Assembly (NCBI GenBank): GCA_900642245.1
Contig: CAAAJI010000006.1
Location: 564,925-628,924, forward strand
DNA length: 64,000 nucleotides
Source: Fragilaria radians
Lineage: Eukaryota; Bacillariophyta; Fragilariophyceae; Fragilariales; Fragilariaceae
Direction: 5' to 3'
Positions 34,206-46,783 of this stretch are shown here, piece after piece; position 1 is the first letter of the stretch, and each line of letters begins with the position of its first letter. Made by a program: the position numbers and the translations under genes. The notes beneath the pieces are model-generated. The model was not told where the DNA came from and did no database searches. It saw nothing but the letters and a program-made list of their open reading frames with translations.

Positions 34206-36921
34206 CTATAGAATAAGAATTCGCTTTGCTAACAAACTTGCATCCCAAGTCAGATCCTCGCAAGCTTTACGGAAGCCGACCTCGTCAGCTAGGAGGTAAA
34301 GTTTCTCGCGCATTCGCGATATTGCAACATTCAATCGGTTTTTGTTAAGAAATTTTGTGGGCTTAGACACAAGACTGATGAATACAATATCTGCCTCTTG
34401 ACCCTGACACTGGTCTATCGTCATGACTGGAATATTCTTGAGACTCAAAGAAAAAAGAAGTTTTGATTGTATTGCACGCTGCTGTTTCTTATACTTTTTA
34501 GGAATGAGAAAATCCGGGTCAAAGTTAAGAAATAAATTTATAATTAGTAAGATGTGGCACAGGTGTAACTTACCGGAGTTAAAACTATGATATCTTTCTT
34601 TCCCAAGGAATCACTGCGTTGTAAGAGCGAGACAAGCTTATCGATTTCGTTATGATTTACATACTTTGGGCTTCTGATACAAGGATCCACATGAATGAAT
34701 TGAAATCCATTTTCGGGGACTGGTGTATTTTTGGGTGTCATGTACTTTCCATGGTAAACGCTGCGACTTAACAATGCAGCAACGTCCCTTGGAACTCGAT
34801 ACTGCTTAACCAACTCAATCTTCCCATTTTGGGGTCTTGAAACATCCAAAATACTACGAAGTTTTTCATCGTTTCGGTCAACTCGAATGGTTGAAACACG
34901 GGAAGACTTGGATCCAAACGCCGATTTCTTATTTTTCAATCCACATCCAGGATCATATGGAGGAAGTTGATGAACATCTCCGACAACAATGATACTCACA
35001 ATCTTTTGAGAAAGCTGTGATAAACTTAATAATTCGTATGAGGGGATGCACCCGCTTTCATCAAATATTACGACTGTTTCTCGCTCTCCTTCGACGATCA
35101 CATCCTCCGATTCATCGTCATAACTCCAATCGTAATCAATACTCGATTCATCATCTTTAATACTGAGTCTATTCATAGATATAGATCTGAAGTCAATCGT
35201 ATCATTTCTTTTTTCATCACCTGATTGGAGATGGTGCAGTGATCCAATGGTGCACATTTTCAATCTGCAAGACTTCCGCAATTCTTCAATTACGCGATCA
35301 GTGCATAACTGAATCTCGTCTTCAAGCGTTAAAATTGTATCTTCCACTTCACTCGCCTTACGAGAATTGAATACAGGGTGGAGACGGACCTCCGATAGCA
35401 ATGTATTCAAGGCTCTTAAATCTCTTTTCAATCGACTCAAGTTTTCAGAGATTTTCCATGTTCCTGGGTGCGCACTTCTACCCTCTGTCGTCCATTTATG
35501 AAGAATTTCTTGAGAAATTAAAGATGTCTTACCTATGAATGTATGGATAACTTCTTCAGTAAGGTATTCATTCTTTCGCTGAAGATGATACGTCAAAAGA
35601 TCGCCATATATAAGAAACTTCTCAATAATCTGGAGCGGGCTTTTTAGTTCGGCCTTATATTTCTTGGAGAAATATTCAGCCTGTCGAAAATAATCCTCAT
35701 TTCCCATCTTCCTTCCTAGACTGAAGAGCCCTTCCGTTATATACTGCACCTGAGAATTCTGTAAACGATTGGATATCTGCTTTGCTTGTTCAAGAGAGTC
35801 GTTCAAAGCCCGCAAATCTGGGTGATGCCTTTTCTTAAAGATAAGTCACCTTCAGCATAATCAAAATCAAAGAAGAGGATAGACACTTATACTTACCTAA
35901 CCTTTTCAGGAAGTGTGAATAATTTCGTATACTCACCTATGCCATTAGATCCAAAAGTTAAAACCCTTTTCCATAATTCAAAATCCGAGATAGATTTTTC
36001 GCTCCCCTCTTTCCAGCAACACCTAGAATACTTTTCTCCAATAGCATCTATCGCTCCGTTTCTTTCTGATAGTACTAGGATATCGTACGATGAGCAGTCT
36101 AACAGAGATCTTGTTAGCTCTGTGATTGTTTTGGTCTTGCCAGTACCTGGAGGGCCGGCTACTTCTAATGCGGTCTTAATTCTTAGTGGGTGAGCGACAA
36201 GTTGCTGCTCCTCATTCAGTGTTGTAAATGATTCTGGATAAGGGCTAGAAAGTTTCTTTAATATTGGGACCGGGATCCCAGCACCAATCAAATGTTTAAT
36301 TGGCGTAGTGACAAGGAGACTATCGTCCGAATTTTCTATGAACTGACTCAATTGAACGATTCTTTGATTTTGGTTGATACCCAATATTTTGCACTTTCCA
36401 AATTGAGAGTTCTCCGTTCGCATTAGATTTCCTTGGGCATTAACTTGAATAAATTTGATGGATAATTGCACTGTATCAACTTTATCTTTATTCTCCATGT
36501 GAGTATATCTTGTTTGGTAGATGTATCTCTCTCCATCGATGGCAACTGCTGCACAGCATAATGACGCCTTAAGGTTAACAAGACAATCCACAACGTTATC
36601 ATCGTCGGTTCTGTCCAATGAAATCGGATTGAAAATCCCTGCTTCATTTCTTTTGTACAAGTGAATGGAATAACCACAATCCTGCACCTTTCTTAACTCT
36701 AACAAATAATCGGAGGGAATAATGTATCTTGGAGAAATCATTTCCCTAGTTATACATCCTTGCAAAGGGCGACTCAATAAACTGAGTCTGTCATTCTGAA
36801 GAGCTTGAGTTAAGTCTCGCTTCGCATCACGAATAAAGTCATTGACTAATCGCTCGCTTTGCGAAGAATCTTCTTTCCATGAAATCAATTCAGCGTTTTC
36901 GATACGACCTTTAACATCCAT
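34206..36921 (-). CDS. UPF1-like superfamily 1 helicase
   Basis: Three exons on the minus strand, 36921-35897, 35828-34574 and 34493-34206, give 855 residues. Introns of 68 and 80 bp were placed by frame and motif continuity (LTP joined to YKKQQRAI). Helicase motifs in order: LNEEQQ at about 235-240; Walker A GPPGTGKT at 256-263; motif Ia ILVLSERNGAIDAI; motif II FDESG with Asp598; motif III VVGDVHQLPP at 624-632; QYRVP; ITPY-like LTPYKKQQ; motif V TIDQCQGQEADIVFIS; motif VI NVAISRMREKLYLLA. This is the AAA_11/AAA_12 pattern of UPF1, SMUBP2 and senataxin relatives, acting on RNA or DNA. About 335 residues separate Walker A from motif II, far more than the roughly 140 in UPF1. The insertion contains charged helices and an acidic stretch. 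No UPF1 zinc module is present, so it is a separate member of unknown role. Confidence 0.88.
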
Positions 36922-39900
36922 GTTTTTGGTATGATATCGATTTTATCAGCCGACGTCTGGAACCTCTCGTGACATTCTTCTGTCATACTATCTCTCTTCA
37001 ATTAGAAAATTTTCACCTAGTATGGCGCTTCCGTGGGCTGATCATCATGTTCCTAATGTACCCGACGTACATTTTCTCTGAAAATTTCAAAAGCTTTACT
37101 AGCCTTTGTCTCTAAATGTGACCACATTCTATACTTCGCAACGTGTACGCAAAAGAACAGAAGAGTGATTACCAGTTCATCGTGGCACACAGCAAAATAC
37201 AACTTTAATCGCAAAAAGATAGATTATTACTCCGAAAAGTTAGTCGAAAAAATATGAAAGTTAACCCTAAAGTCCGGATACTTCGTTCTTTGGATGTTGC
37301 ATTTTCCAATAATGTGTTTGAGTGACTTAATGAGGGATCTAGTTTCTGAAATAGTGAAAGTCTAGATCATAAATCTGTCTGCGTCCAACAAAAACAAGAT
37401 ACATCAAGTCAAAAGTAATTGGAGAGATTGAGAATGGCCACAATCGAATGAATCGAAAATCTGGAAGTATTCAAAGTCAAGAACACTAAGGATGAACAAC
37501 AAGATGTTGCAGTGTGGACAGAAGCGTATTTCAATGAATGATGGTGAAACAATTGTATTTCATTCATGGTGGCATAAGTTTTAGGCGAATAAAGTCAAAG
37601 CTGAGCGCAGGGAGGTAATAAGAGAGGCATTGGATCCTGATATTCAATCTTCATAAGATGTTAATACCAAATAAACAGCAAAGAAGCTTAGAGACAACAA
37701 TGTGCAGAGAAAACCATCACTTAAAACAGAGGCGAAATCATAATTGAAAGAAATCCCTGGGACTTGGATCTATACCCACACATCCATGCACTTTTATCGC
37801 ATTGACTTTCATTCGGAATCTCCAATTAAATGATCCCTTCAGATCCAACTATTTTGCAAAAGCTCCCAACTCATACTGAAGTAAACACGGCATTTACAAC
37901 AACTCCATTTCTTGAATTTCGTTGTGTCACTTTGTCTCAAGAGCTTGAAGCAATTGGACTTGCCACGATCAGGATTCTTACAGAAATTATAGATTATATC
38001 TATGCTACCAACTCCTTGTCTTTGTCGTCCATCCCTTAACCTGGATTGCACTGTCTAATGACTGTGAATTTGGAATAGTAAGCTTTCTCAGCATCGTATG
38101 ATTAATTCCAGAACACCTTGCTTCTGCCAAATCATTCTCAGTCTATGTGGACCATTTGTATTTCTTTTCCTTACGCATTCTAAATCTAGCATAGTGATTG
38201 ACACTACTGTCGAAGTTGTATCAGAACTTCATTTATCCCAAATCTTGTATACGATTGAGTAAGCCTAAACGTTATTAGTTCATGGTAGAACTCACCAGCA
38301 ATTTTATTGGAAAAAAGTGTGAGATCACACTTAAATTCAACAAGTTTCAAGAGTCCAGGAGAAGGTAGAAAATGAATTTAATTGCAGGATTGTTTATTCC
38401 TTACCTCCTTGTCTATGACATCTAGAATCGATATGAACACCGAATTAATTGAGTGGAATTCTGATAAACGGGAGTGATCTGCGGATTCAATTAAGGTTTA
38501 CATGAATTTCCAACACGATAACCTACAAATGAGGAATTTCTTTTCTGATAAGTGACCTAAATTGGGAAGTGCCATAAGCACTGTGAATCAATAGTATTTT
38601 CTCTTTCCTTGCACTGATTAATATTCATCCGCATGAAAATCGATAAAGCGATAATTGCTTGGTAGCAAAAGATGGCTCTTGTATAAAGGATTGTACTAAT
38701 ACTTGTATCTAGGGATTTATTCACGTGCGAGGTAATCCCAATATCCAACTCCTTGGGCGTACATGTTCAGCTTCATGGCCAATGCATTTTTGGATGGCAT
38801 CATCCAAATATTAACTAAGAAATCTAATATGCATCCTTTTTGACTTATGATGCTGAAAGTGCTGTATCAAAATGATCAGTAGGCATTCTGCTTCTAATAG
38901 ATGTCCTGCTTAAGTGTGGCCATAAACTATTGTAATCTTGTTTATTCATTCTTAAAATTATTCCACATTTCCATCCCATATGACTCTTGATTATAAAACT
39001 TAACGTTTTTCATCTCTAGAAAAAATACACGTACCTGGACTTCGTTTAATCATTTTCATGTTATAGTGTAGATATTCTATACGTCATTATCGCGTGATAG
39101 TGTATATATTCTATACATCATTTTCTTTCAAATAGTCCTGATCATGATAGTATGAAATCTCATCACAATAGTCTTCAAACTAATATTTTCTCTGAATGAA
39201 TGGATGATTAGGGAGCTGATTTTTCCCCTTATGTATTAAATCATTTGGTGAAAACAGTTCACAAAAAAAGGAATGATCCTTTTCTTGATACAACAGTACT
39301 GATAGCGGAAGCTATGCCTGAGATATACAACTTCTTCAAAAGGAATTCTTTTTGGATTGCATCAATCAAATTTTCAACCGTGCCAATTTTAACTGAACTT
39401 GCTTCAATGTTGTAAAGTGTTGCATACCTTTGTATTGAAACTGACGACGTAAAGACTCGTTTTTCATCAATTGTTATGTATTATTGGTTTGGATTTTCAA
39501 TTCAGTGTCGGATCTCGACTTTGGGTGTGCAAGGAACGGAAACGATGACGTTACAATAGGACTTAGAATAATTTAATTGGTTCCCATTTAATTGCATAGA
39601 TGTGATGAAGTCCAAATGCAGAACCTGTCAGCAGAATGGTTTCGTTCGTCACTGTATCGAAACAGGTTTTTACTTAAGTGATTCCCATTTTGTGTATTCT
39701 GATTGCTCCCATCCAATGACTCTAAAGTGAGCATCCCAGTTCCGTCGTCATACTATGATGTAGCTACGTAACAATACGTTTTGAATGTATGATTTGGAAA
39801 ATGTTAGGGTGCAATTCATTAAGCGTCAGCCGTAGTAAAAATGCGTCATTCCATCCTGTACCAATCAGATTTCGAAGGGCAATACCTACAATATTTTCAA

Positions 39901-40041
39901 TCATAGTGTTCCATGAAAGTAAACAAAGAAAAACTGCAACATTCGTACTTTACAAGCAAGTCCATCGACTTCAAGGCAAATGCTGCGTCGCAGCCACGAT
40001 ATCTTAACTTCAGCGCGTAAAATAACTAAGGAGGATTGTAA
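36922..40041. other. Gene-poor region, 3.1 kb
   Basis: No supported gene between two divergent genes. Short frames at 37830-38051 and 39789-40007 have no recognisable content. A small two-copy tandem repeat lies at 39063-39130. Promoters of both flanking genes must lie here, but no motif stands out. Confidence 0.5.
39063..39130. repeat. Two-copy tandem repeat, period 34 bp
   Basis: Units at 39063 and 39097 both begin ATAGTGTA.ATATTCTATAC and differ at a few positions. Non-coding and AT-rich. Confidence 0.7.
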
Positions 40042-42126
40042 ATGAGTTCATCTCCTAAAACAGAAGACTGTGCAGATGTAAATAGAGCAAATGACCATGC
40101 GAAAGAATCATTAAACACAGATCTATACAGACTTAGTATGGTGATCTCAGATAAAATGGCATGTCAGGATCAAAATCAGGCTAGAACTACCTGCGATGAA
40201 GATCAAGTATCATTCAACTGTGAAGGACTAAATAAGTCACAGATGTCTTCAATTCCATCGCAAGAGTGTCGAAGAGCTCTCCAAGTAAACTCCTTTCCCA
40301 GATCGGAGACCAATTCAGACAGCAGCAAGGATCCGTCTGAATGCTTAGAAGACTGTGAAGTTCCTGGTGATGAAGAATCCACAGAAAGTACAGAGGGTCC
40401 TATGGAGGGAACTAATGTCGAAAGCCAACAAAGAGTGGTAAAAAAGAAGTCTACAACCTTGGATAGATCGAAGCTTCGGAAAGGAAAATGGACGGTAGGT
40501 GATGAGGTTTTCATTCGTTGAATGCAGTCTTGATTTAACTATTAAATCTGATGTGCCAATATCCATTTTTAGGTGGAAGAGGAGGAATACACGTCTCGGA
40601 TCATCCACCACTTTAGTACAGGTTTATTAACCCTCCCTGAAGGTACTACGCTTCGATCGTATTTGGCGGAGAAATTGAATTGCGATCCGATGAGGATCAC
40701 AAAAAAGTATGCAGGTGCATCTTGCTTGGGGAAAAGAGTTTTTCATCTTTGTGATCAAACTCAAGCTACAACAACTGATATTGAAATGGCAAAAGCCGAG
40801 TTAATTCAATTAGAACATAGATTCCGCCTTCGCGTCGAACATGGTCAGAGTGGGGTTCCATTTCCCCAACCACTCATTCCCTCCCATACAAGTGCAATCC
40901 CAATTCCGTATGCTACATTTTCAGGGAATTCAGCACCTACTCCTTCCGTCTCCAGTGTATGGTTGAAACCTCCCTCCATTCAGATCCATGAAACATCTCA
41001 AGGCTCTCTGCAGTTCGCCCCAATTCTGTCCCCCACTTTTCAAGTTAGTGCACCTGCACCCTGGACTTTTGTTGCACCGTTTACGCCCTCTCAACTTCCC
41101 CAGCAATCAGGAACGTAAGTCTATCATATTACATTCTTTCCTATTTTTCGTTGTGCATGTTCTCTAAGCCTCGCAATTCGTTTCAACTTAATTAGTGGCA
41201 ATACAACATCAAGTACGTTACCTCCGGTTATTCAGACTGTAAATAATGAAGCTATGGTGAATATGGCCTGGGCAAAGGCTGCTGTCGCCTTAACTCCTGC
41301 ATTATCTCAACTAGCTGCATCTAACTTTCAACAGCACCAGCAAAATCTGCAAAAAGCGTATGAAAGCCAAATCCAATCGTACGTCCAGAAAGATCAACGA
41401 GTAATGATATCACAGCCGTACATACCGATTCAACTAGTGGCTGCTCCTAGTCCTGGATCGTTTGCAGCCCCCATCCCGGGGCAATTTATGACTCCTGCGT
41501 CTTTAATTCAGATTTCATCATCTTTACCGATACCTGGACAATCGCTAGCACCAGCAAAAGCAACATCCTTTCAGACTGATAAAGATTCGAAGATACTTCC
41601 AAATGTTGTGCCGATACAACCAAATCCATTTCCTCCTGCTGATAAAATAACATCTCAGGGACGAAAATCTGATGTGACAACTAGTATGATTGAACAACAG
41701 AGAATTACTCCAACTAGAACAAAGGATGAGGTAGACGCAGGCTCTATGCTGATGGGGTTTCTGAATTCTCTTCACCAAGGATTTGTAGAAGCCAAAAGGC
41801 AGAAGGAGCAGGAGGAGGGAGTTTTGAGCAAAGGTGCAAACAACGGAACATCAATGACGAGAACAGGAACATGCGAAGCTCAGGAGACGTCGTCTGGGAG
41901 TACATCCCAACCGGCAGACAGCTCTCCCGAGGATTCACAATCTGAGGTGGGAGGTGGAAAGGATCCGTCCTCAAGTGAAGAGTCAGATGTCCCACTGGAG
42001 CGCTCTCGAGTCCCCCCACGAAAGCGACACAAGGGCAATAAGGTAAGCGAGTTTACCCAACGGAATGTTGCAGAGCACACGACAAGAATGGATGCTCTTC
42101 ATCAAGCAGGACAATCAACAGAATAG
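40042..42126 (+). CDS. Myb/SANT-like domain protein, putative transcription regulator (diatom type)
   Basis: Three exons, 40042-40494, 40573-41114 and 41196-42126, give 641 residues. Introns are 78 and 81 bp. The first join falls inside the conserved domain and restores RKGKWTVEEEEYTSRIIHHF; the second reads QSGTGNTTSS. The domain at about 145-210 has the opening tryptophan of a Myb/SANT repeat, then LRSYLAEKLNCDPMRITKKY and GKRVFH. I remember this form from many diatom proteins, usually called Myb-like. The rest is low-complexity: acidic and Ser/Thr-rich before the domain, then Pro/Ser/Gln-rich, ending in a basic segment (VPPRKRHKGNK) that could be a nuclear signal. It is probably a nuclear DNA-binding regulator; the target is unknown. 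Confidence 0.82.
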
Positions 42127-42285
42127 CGCACCATTAGATATATGGGGTAGAGGGGAGTTGGACGAGGATACTAAATAGAGGGGTAATGCTTGACAAGATT
42201 ACCCCATTGTAATGCACTACTTCGAGAATCTATATGCTTCCTAACGATATGGAAAATAGCTTCAAACGTAGTGTATAATCAAATT

Positions 42286-43531
42286 TTAAATGGTTTCAGA
42301 GAAATCTCTAGATTTACCATATTTTTCTTGGAGAAATTCTTGTTCGGCTTGGAGCTTGCGGTTATACTTGCGTTGAAAGGTTTCCTCGTCGTCGAGAATC
42401 CGTCGGAATACTTTATCAATAGAGAATCCACTAGAATCCTCAATGACTTCCAAGATTCCAGCTTGCCTAGGATCTAAAAATCTATCAATCTCGAGTGATG
42501 AATTTGATGCGGTGTCGTTTTCCATATCTGACTTGTTGCTGATGCCATCGCTGCCGAACTTGATTACTTGCTTGATTTGAAGTGTATCAATCATTGCAGA
42601 GGTCACTTCATAAGGCGCATCGAGAAGAACGTCATCGACGAATCGGCAACCGAGCACACTAAGCGATCGTTCATATGCGTTTTGAAGCGGAAAGCGACTT
42701 CCCTTCATTTTATGTACAAGGGCATCGCCATGAATTCCGACCAATAGGTAATCTCCTTTCTTTAGAAACAATGATAACAAAAGGAAACGACGGTCAACTC
42801 TAGAATAATAGAATATCCTCGACAGTAGTCCTTACCTGTTTCGCAACTTGTAAGAATGCCACATGGCCACAATGAAACATATCAAAATCTCCATCTACAT
42901 ACACTATTTTCATTCCGGGTTTCGGGGATGGATTGTTGGAGCGGAAGGCAGCTAGTAAGGATGTAGTAGTTAGAAAGCGAGACGTGTATCCTAAGGGTGA
43001 CGAATTTGAAGCTAGATTTGATGCGTGAAGGGCCAACACACGTCCTACTAAATCTGTCGTCGAAATTCCTTCAGTACGCGGTATACTTTTAAACTTCCCC
43101 GCCTGCTTTGCCGTAGCATAGACATCCTTTCCGTCTACAAGACAGGGGTCATCACCGTGAATGACATAGTCTACTCTGTATTCTTGCAATATGTAGTTCA
43201 GGTAGCTTTCGTTCATGATGTAGGGACAATTGGGAACAACTTCATCAACGAATTTGCAAGACTCAACCATCGTCTGACGTTCCTCATCATTTAATAGTGG
43301 TAGTCCTCCCTTACATTCGGCAATAGATTCATCGGAGTTGATCCCCACAAGTAAGTGTGTACCGAGAGATCGGCCCAAACGAAAAGCATTCATGTGTCCA
43401 AAATGCATCATGTCAAAGGCACCGTCCATGAAGACACGAATTTCTTTTGTCTGCGTATTCGTAGCATCGTCATCATCATTTTTTGTTGCCGATGTACATC
43501 CAGATTCCAAAGACAGTTTGGAGAGTGACAT
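42286..43531 (-). CDS. Ethanolamine-phosphate cytidylyltransferase
   Basis: Two exons on the minus strand, 43531-42836 and 42759-42286, with a 76 bp intron, give 389 residues. There are two cytidylyltransferase folds in tandem, as in all PCYT2/ECT1 enzymes. The first has the CTP-binding HFGH at 43-46 and RTEGISTTDLVGRVL; the second has HCGH at 220-223. The intron interrupts the second fold and the join restores LQVAKQKGDYLLVGIHGD. The enzyme makes CDP-ethanolamine from CTP and phosphoethanolamine in the Kennedy pathway to phosphatidylethanolamine, on the cytosolic side of the ER or mitochondrial membrane. The second domain of this family is usually degenerate and structural; here GSDGIS takes the place of the RTxGIST signature. 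Confidence 0.95.
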
Positions 43532-44839
43532 GACTTGGTCGAGATTTTTGAACCAAGCACTTTTTTATACACAATTTATCCAAAAAAATGTCTTGAAGAT
43601 TCAAAACAAATTCTAAAGGAAGTTTCCTCAACTTATTTGACTCTTTACTCAGAATGGAAAAATGGGAGACTTGGAGATTTAACAATACAATTGTATTCCT
43701 TAGTTCTGGCCTTACTAAAAGAAACCATCTTAAAGATTGAATCTCAACGTAAGGGGAACCGTAAGTATACAAACCGAAAGCAATGTTCATATTCCCGTAT
43801 TCTTACAGAAGAAATGACACTGATTTGTTGCTGCGACTGCTATTTCTCCCTATTAGATTTCAATACATTTCTACAAAATATCATTTATTTATCTAAGAAA
43901 TGTCCCCTTTGAATGGTCTGAATAAGTGCAGGAATACTCCAGAAACAGTCAAGGAAAGATATAAGTTAATTACCCCAATCATGTAGAAGTAATAAGACTT
44001 GATAGCTTATAGATGTTAATGTATGTTAGATCAAGAGTTAAATACAACAATTAGTTTATAGCAACTGAAATTGATCTCAACTAAGCAAAATGGCATTGTG
44101 AAGCCCATTTGCTGTCAGTAGGAACAAAATGAAGACCAATCAGTGATCAGTTTCTAGGGCCCACTTATAAAGACATAGAACTGGGATACCCTTTTGTCGT
44201 TAAATGGGTTGACAAAGATCATAGCATCAATCATGAAATACTTTTGTACACAAATCTTAAATTAAATTTCCTATTATCTGGACATGTAGCTTCTTAACTG
44301 AACTGTCTTCTGCAACAAGACTTACCTGCTGACACCACTTTTGAACCTCAAGGATCTCAATTACTTCAGCCAACTCATACCGCAGTTGGATGCATCATCA
44401 ACACAACAAATGGGAAGTACGTGTTTAAAGTCAAGAAATTTTTCATGGACATTTTTGTACAATGATTTTTCTTGTCCATATGAGTTTAGTGATATTATAT
44501 GAATGAATAGTGATACACGAGCATGAGATCTAAAGCAAGTCTGACATTTTTAGGGATTTACGATGTCCCCGATTTTTGATCTCATTCCTCTCCAACTTCT
44601 AATCTGAATGGAGAACGAGTATCCAATATAATTTGAAGCAGATCTCCCTCATACGTATGTTACAAATATTCTCTGGAAGACTCTCTGTAAATCAAAGTCT
44701 TGTTAATCCAAGGTGATTATAAAGTCTTCTGCTGGTTTAAGATGGAGTAGCAATATTTACTACCGAAATAAATGTCAAACAATAGATATTGAACATTCAC
44801 CTAACATAAACGCTTCAATAGAAATATCTAGTTAATCGA
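43532..44839. other. Intergenic, 1.3 kb
   Basis: Upstream of the cytidylyltransferase and downstream of the SGNH-like gene, both on the minus strand. A 125-codon frame at 43535-43912 starts with TTG and has no recognisable content. Around 44160-44450 broken frames read somewhat like protein (YPFVVKWVDKDHSINHEIL; TAVGCIINTTNGKYVFKV), but I cannot assign them. Confidence 0.45.
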
Positions 44840-46783
44840 CTAATCATCACTATCACTGTCATCTTTGGGCTTCGCATCTTCCGAGGACGCTGCTGCTCCA
44901 TCAGACGCTTTCAGAACTGCAGCAGCAGATACACTGGCATCAGCTGCCGCAACTTCTTCTGAAAATAGTTTGTCGTCCTTGTCGAACATTTTTTTCAATT
45001 GCTTTGCTACGGCCTCTTCCCAAGCTTGAAAGCCTTCCACTGTCGGATGTCCACGAACAGAAATCCGATCGCTCTTTAGAATGTATTTATTTCCTTCTGT
45101 TCTCTCAGAAAAAATATCCGTGGCATCAAAAAAGGATATCTTGTCATCTTGCTTTTCAGCGAAATTGCGAAGTTGCTTATTAATAGCATTGATAGAAGTC
45201 CAAATAGGAAGACGATTTCTCGCAAGGAAAAGTCGCTTGGGATCACGAACGCGAATCTTGGTTAAGTCCAGGTTTAGTTTTGGATTTACAGGGTCTTTCT
45301 TCAATTTCTTGATGAACTTTTTCTCCGCTTTGATCTCTTTTTTCTTTTCCTTGGGATCAACCGATTCGTCGCTATCTGCCTTCTTCAGCTGACGAGCCTT
45401 ACCTGGGTTAGAATCCTTAGTTACTGGTTTGACAGTGGAGGATGATACGGGCTTGGAGTTTGCCGTAGTAACTACAGTAGTTTTCCCAGCAGAAGTACCA
45501 AGTGGAGGCCCCATGGTTCCAGGAGGAGGGCCCATGATACCAGGTGGAAGGCTTCCTCGGAACTTACCCTTATTTCGGGCACTTAGAACTTTAGTGGTTG
45601 TCGGAGGACGTTGGTAAGTAACTTTAGGCTTTCCTGAGGCAATTACAGCGTCCGCTGGGCGAGAGAATAAAGTCGGATTTGCGTTGGAGCTCAGCATCGC
45701 ACCACGTCCTTTAAATTTGGATCGGAAGGCATCTTGATAGTCAATCGGTAGAGGCATCATACCGCCCCGGAGATCTGCCATGGGAAGCATGGAGTTGATG
45801 ACAATTTCAGCGTCAGGCTTTTGTTTGTGGATTTCTTCAATAACCCTGAGGATTCCAAGAATGACCACTTCCTCAGAACATTGCATACGACCCAGATCGT
45901 TCATACCAAGGACCAACCACCATACTCTAGGGTTGAAATCCTGTGGCATTTCTCCGTGTAAAAGTCTCCATAATACGTTTGGAGACTGTTGAAGGAACGA
46001 GGAATTAAAGGATTTGTTTGAGTAAAGGCAATAAATGGTGTTCAACATTTCAGATTAGATACTCACTGTGTCTCCTGCAATTCCCAAGGAAACACCTTCC
46101 ATTCCAGAATTATCTCTCTTAAACTGTTGCTTGAAGACTTGCGATATAGACTTTAATTCTTCACCTTGCTGTCGTCCCATCCAGTGTCCATCCATCTCCT
46201 CAACAATACTTTCTCCTAGAAATGCGACATCAAGTAAGTCAGATCCCTGAAACGCCTGCACCTTTTTCTTGTTTTCCTTGTGGGCTTCATTCCAGGTTCG
46301 AAACTCGATGCGAGAATTAGGGACAAGAGGATCTTCACAGCGACAAGAGTCATTATCGCCTTTGAGGCACCAATGATCAATGCTACCTAATTTCAAGTCG
46401 TACTCAGAACGTATATTTGAATAATCATTTTTGATGACTCCAAAAGTTTCCGTGGGGTTCAACATTGCTTCGAGTGCTATGAACATGATAAAGGCTACTG
46501 TCAGAACCGAAACCAATGCACAACAACGAGGATACACGAAACACATGTATTGACAGTAAGCATTGCAGTAAGAACAAACTCCAAAAGATCCAGTACTTCG
46601 ACGGGGTACATCTAAATTGCCTTTAGACAAATGATCCAAATTAAGGGGCGTACGATCCAAATCATCCTTTAGATCTTCATTCTGATTTTTGCCATTTGTG
46701 TTGCTCTGCAACAAATCTTCCAAGTCGGAATCATCTGCCGTGACCGGAGGAACAGAAGCGGCTGCGCCACGTTTAAGAGACAT
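44840..46783 (-). CDS. SGNH/GDSL-hydrolase-like type II membrane protein
   Basis: Two exons on the minus strand, 46783-46067 and 45985-44840, with an 81 bp GTGAGT...CAG intron, give 620 residues. A cytoplasmic N terminus of about 87 residues with a cysteine-rich cluster precedes one membrane helix at about 88-108. The rest resembles a PAF-acetylhydrolase-type SGNH fold: block I FLGESI at 188-193, block II GIAGDT at 234-239 (the intron falls just after it, joining to SPNVLWRLLHGEMP), block III LGMND with Asn268, and block V His552 in RGHPTVEGF. Block I has GES instead of GDS, and the usual Asp three residues before the block V histidine is Val. Between blocks III and V lies a long Pro/Gly and then Lys-rich insertion, with an Ala/Asp-rich tail. 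It may act on acyl or carbohydrate esters in the secretory pathway, or have lost activity. Confidence 0.8.

Noticed and set aside
43535..43912. 125-codon plus-strand frame overlapping the start of the cytidylyltransferase gene
   Set aside because: TTG start, low-complexity AT-rich codons, and it lies antisense to a well-supported gene at its left end.
45081..45617. Plus-strand frames opposite the SGNH-like gene
   Set aside because: They arise from the Lys- and Pro/Gly-rich coding of the other strand.
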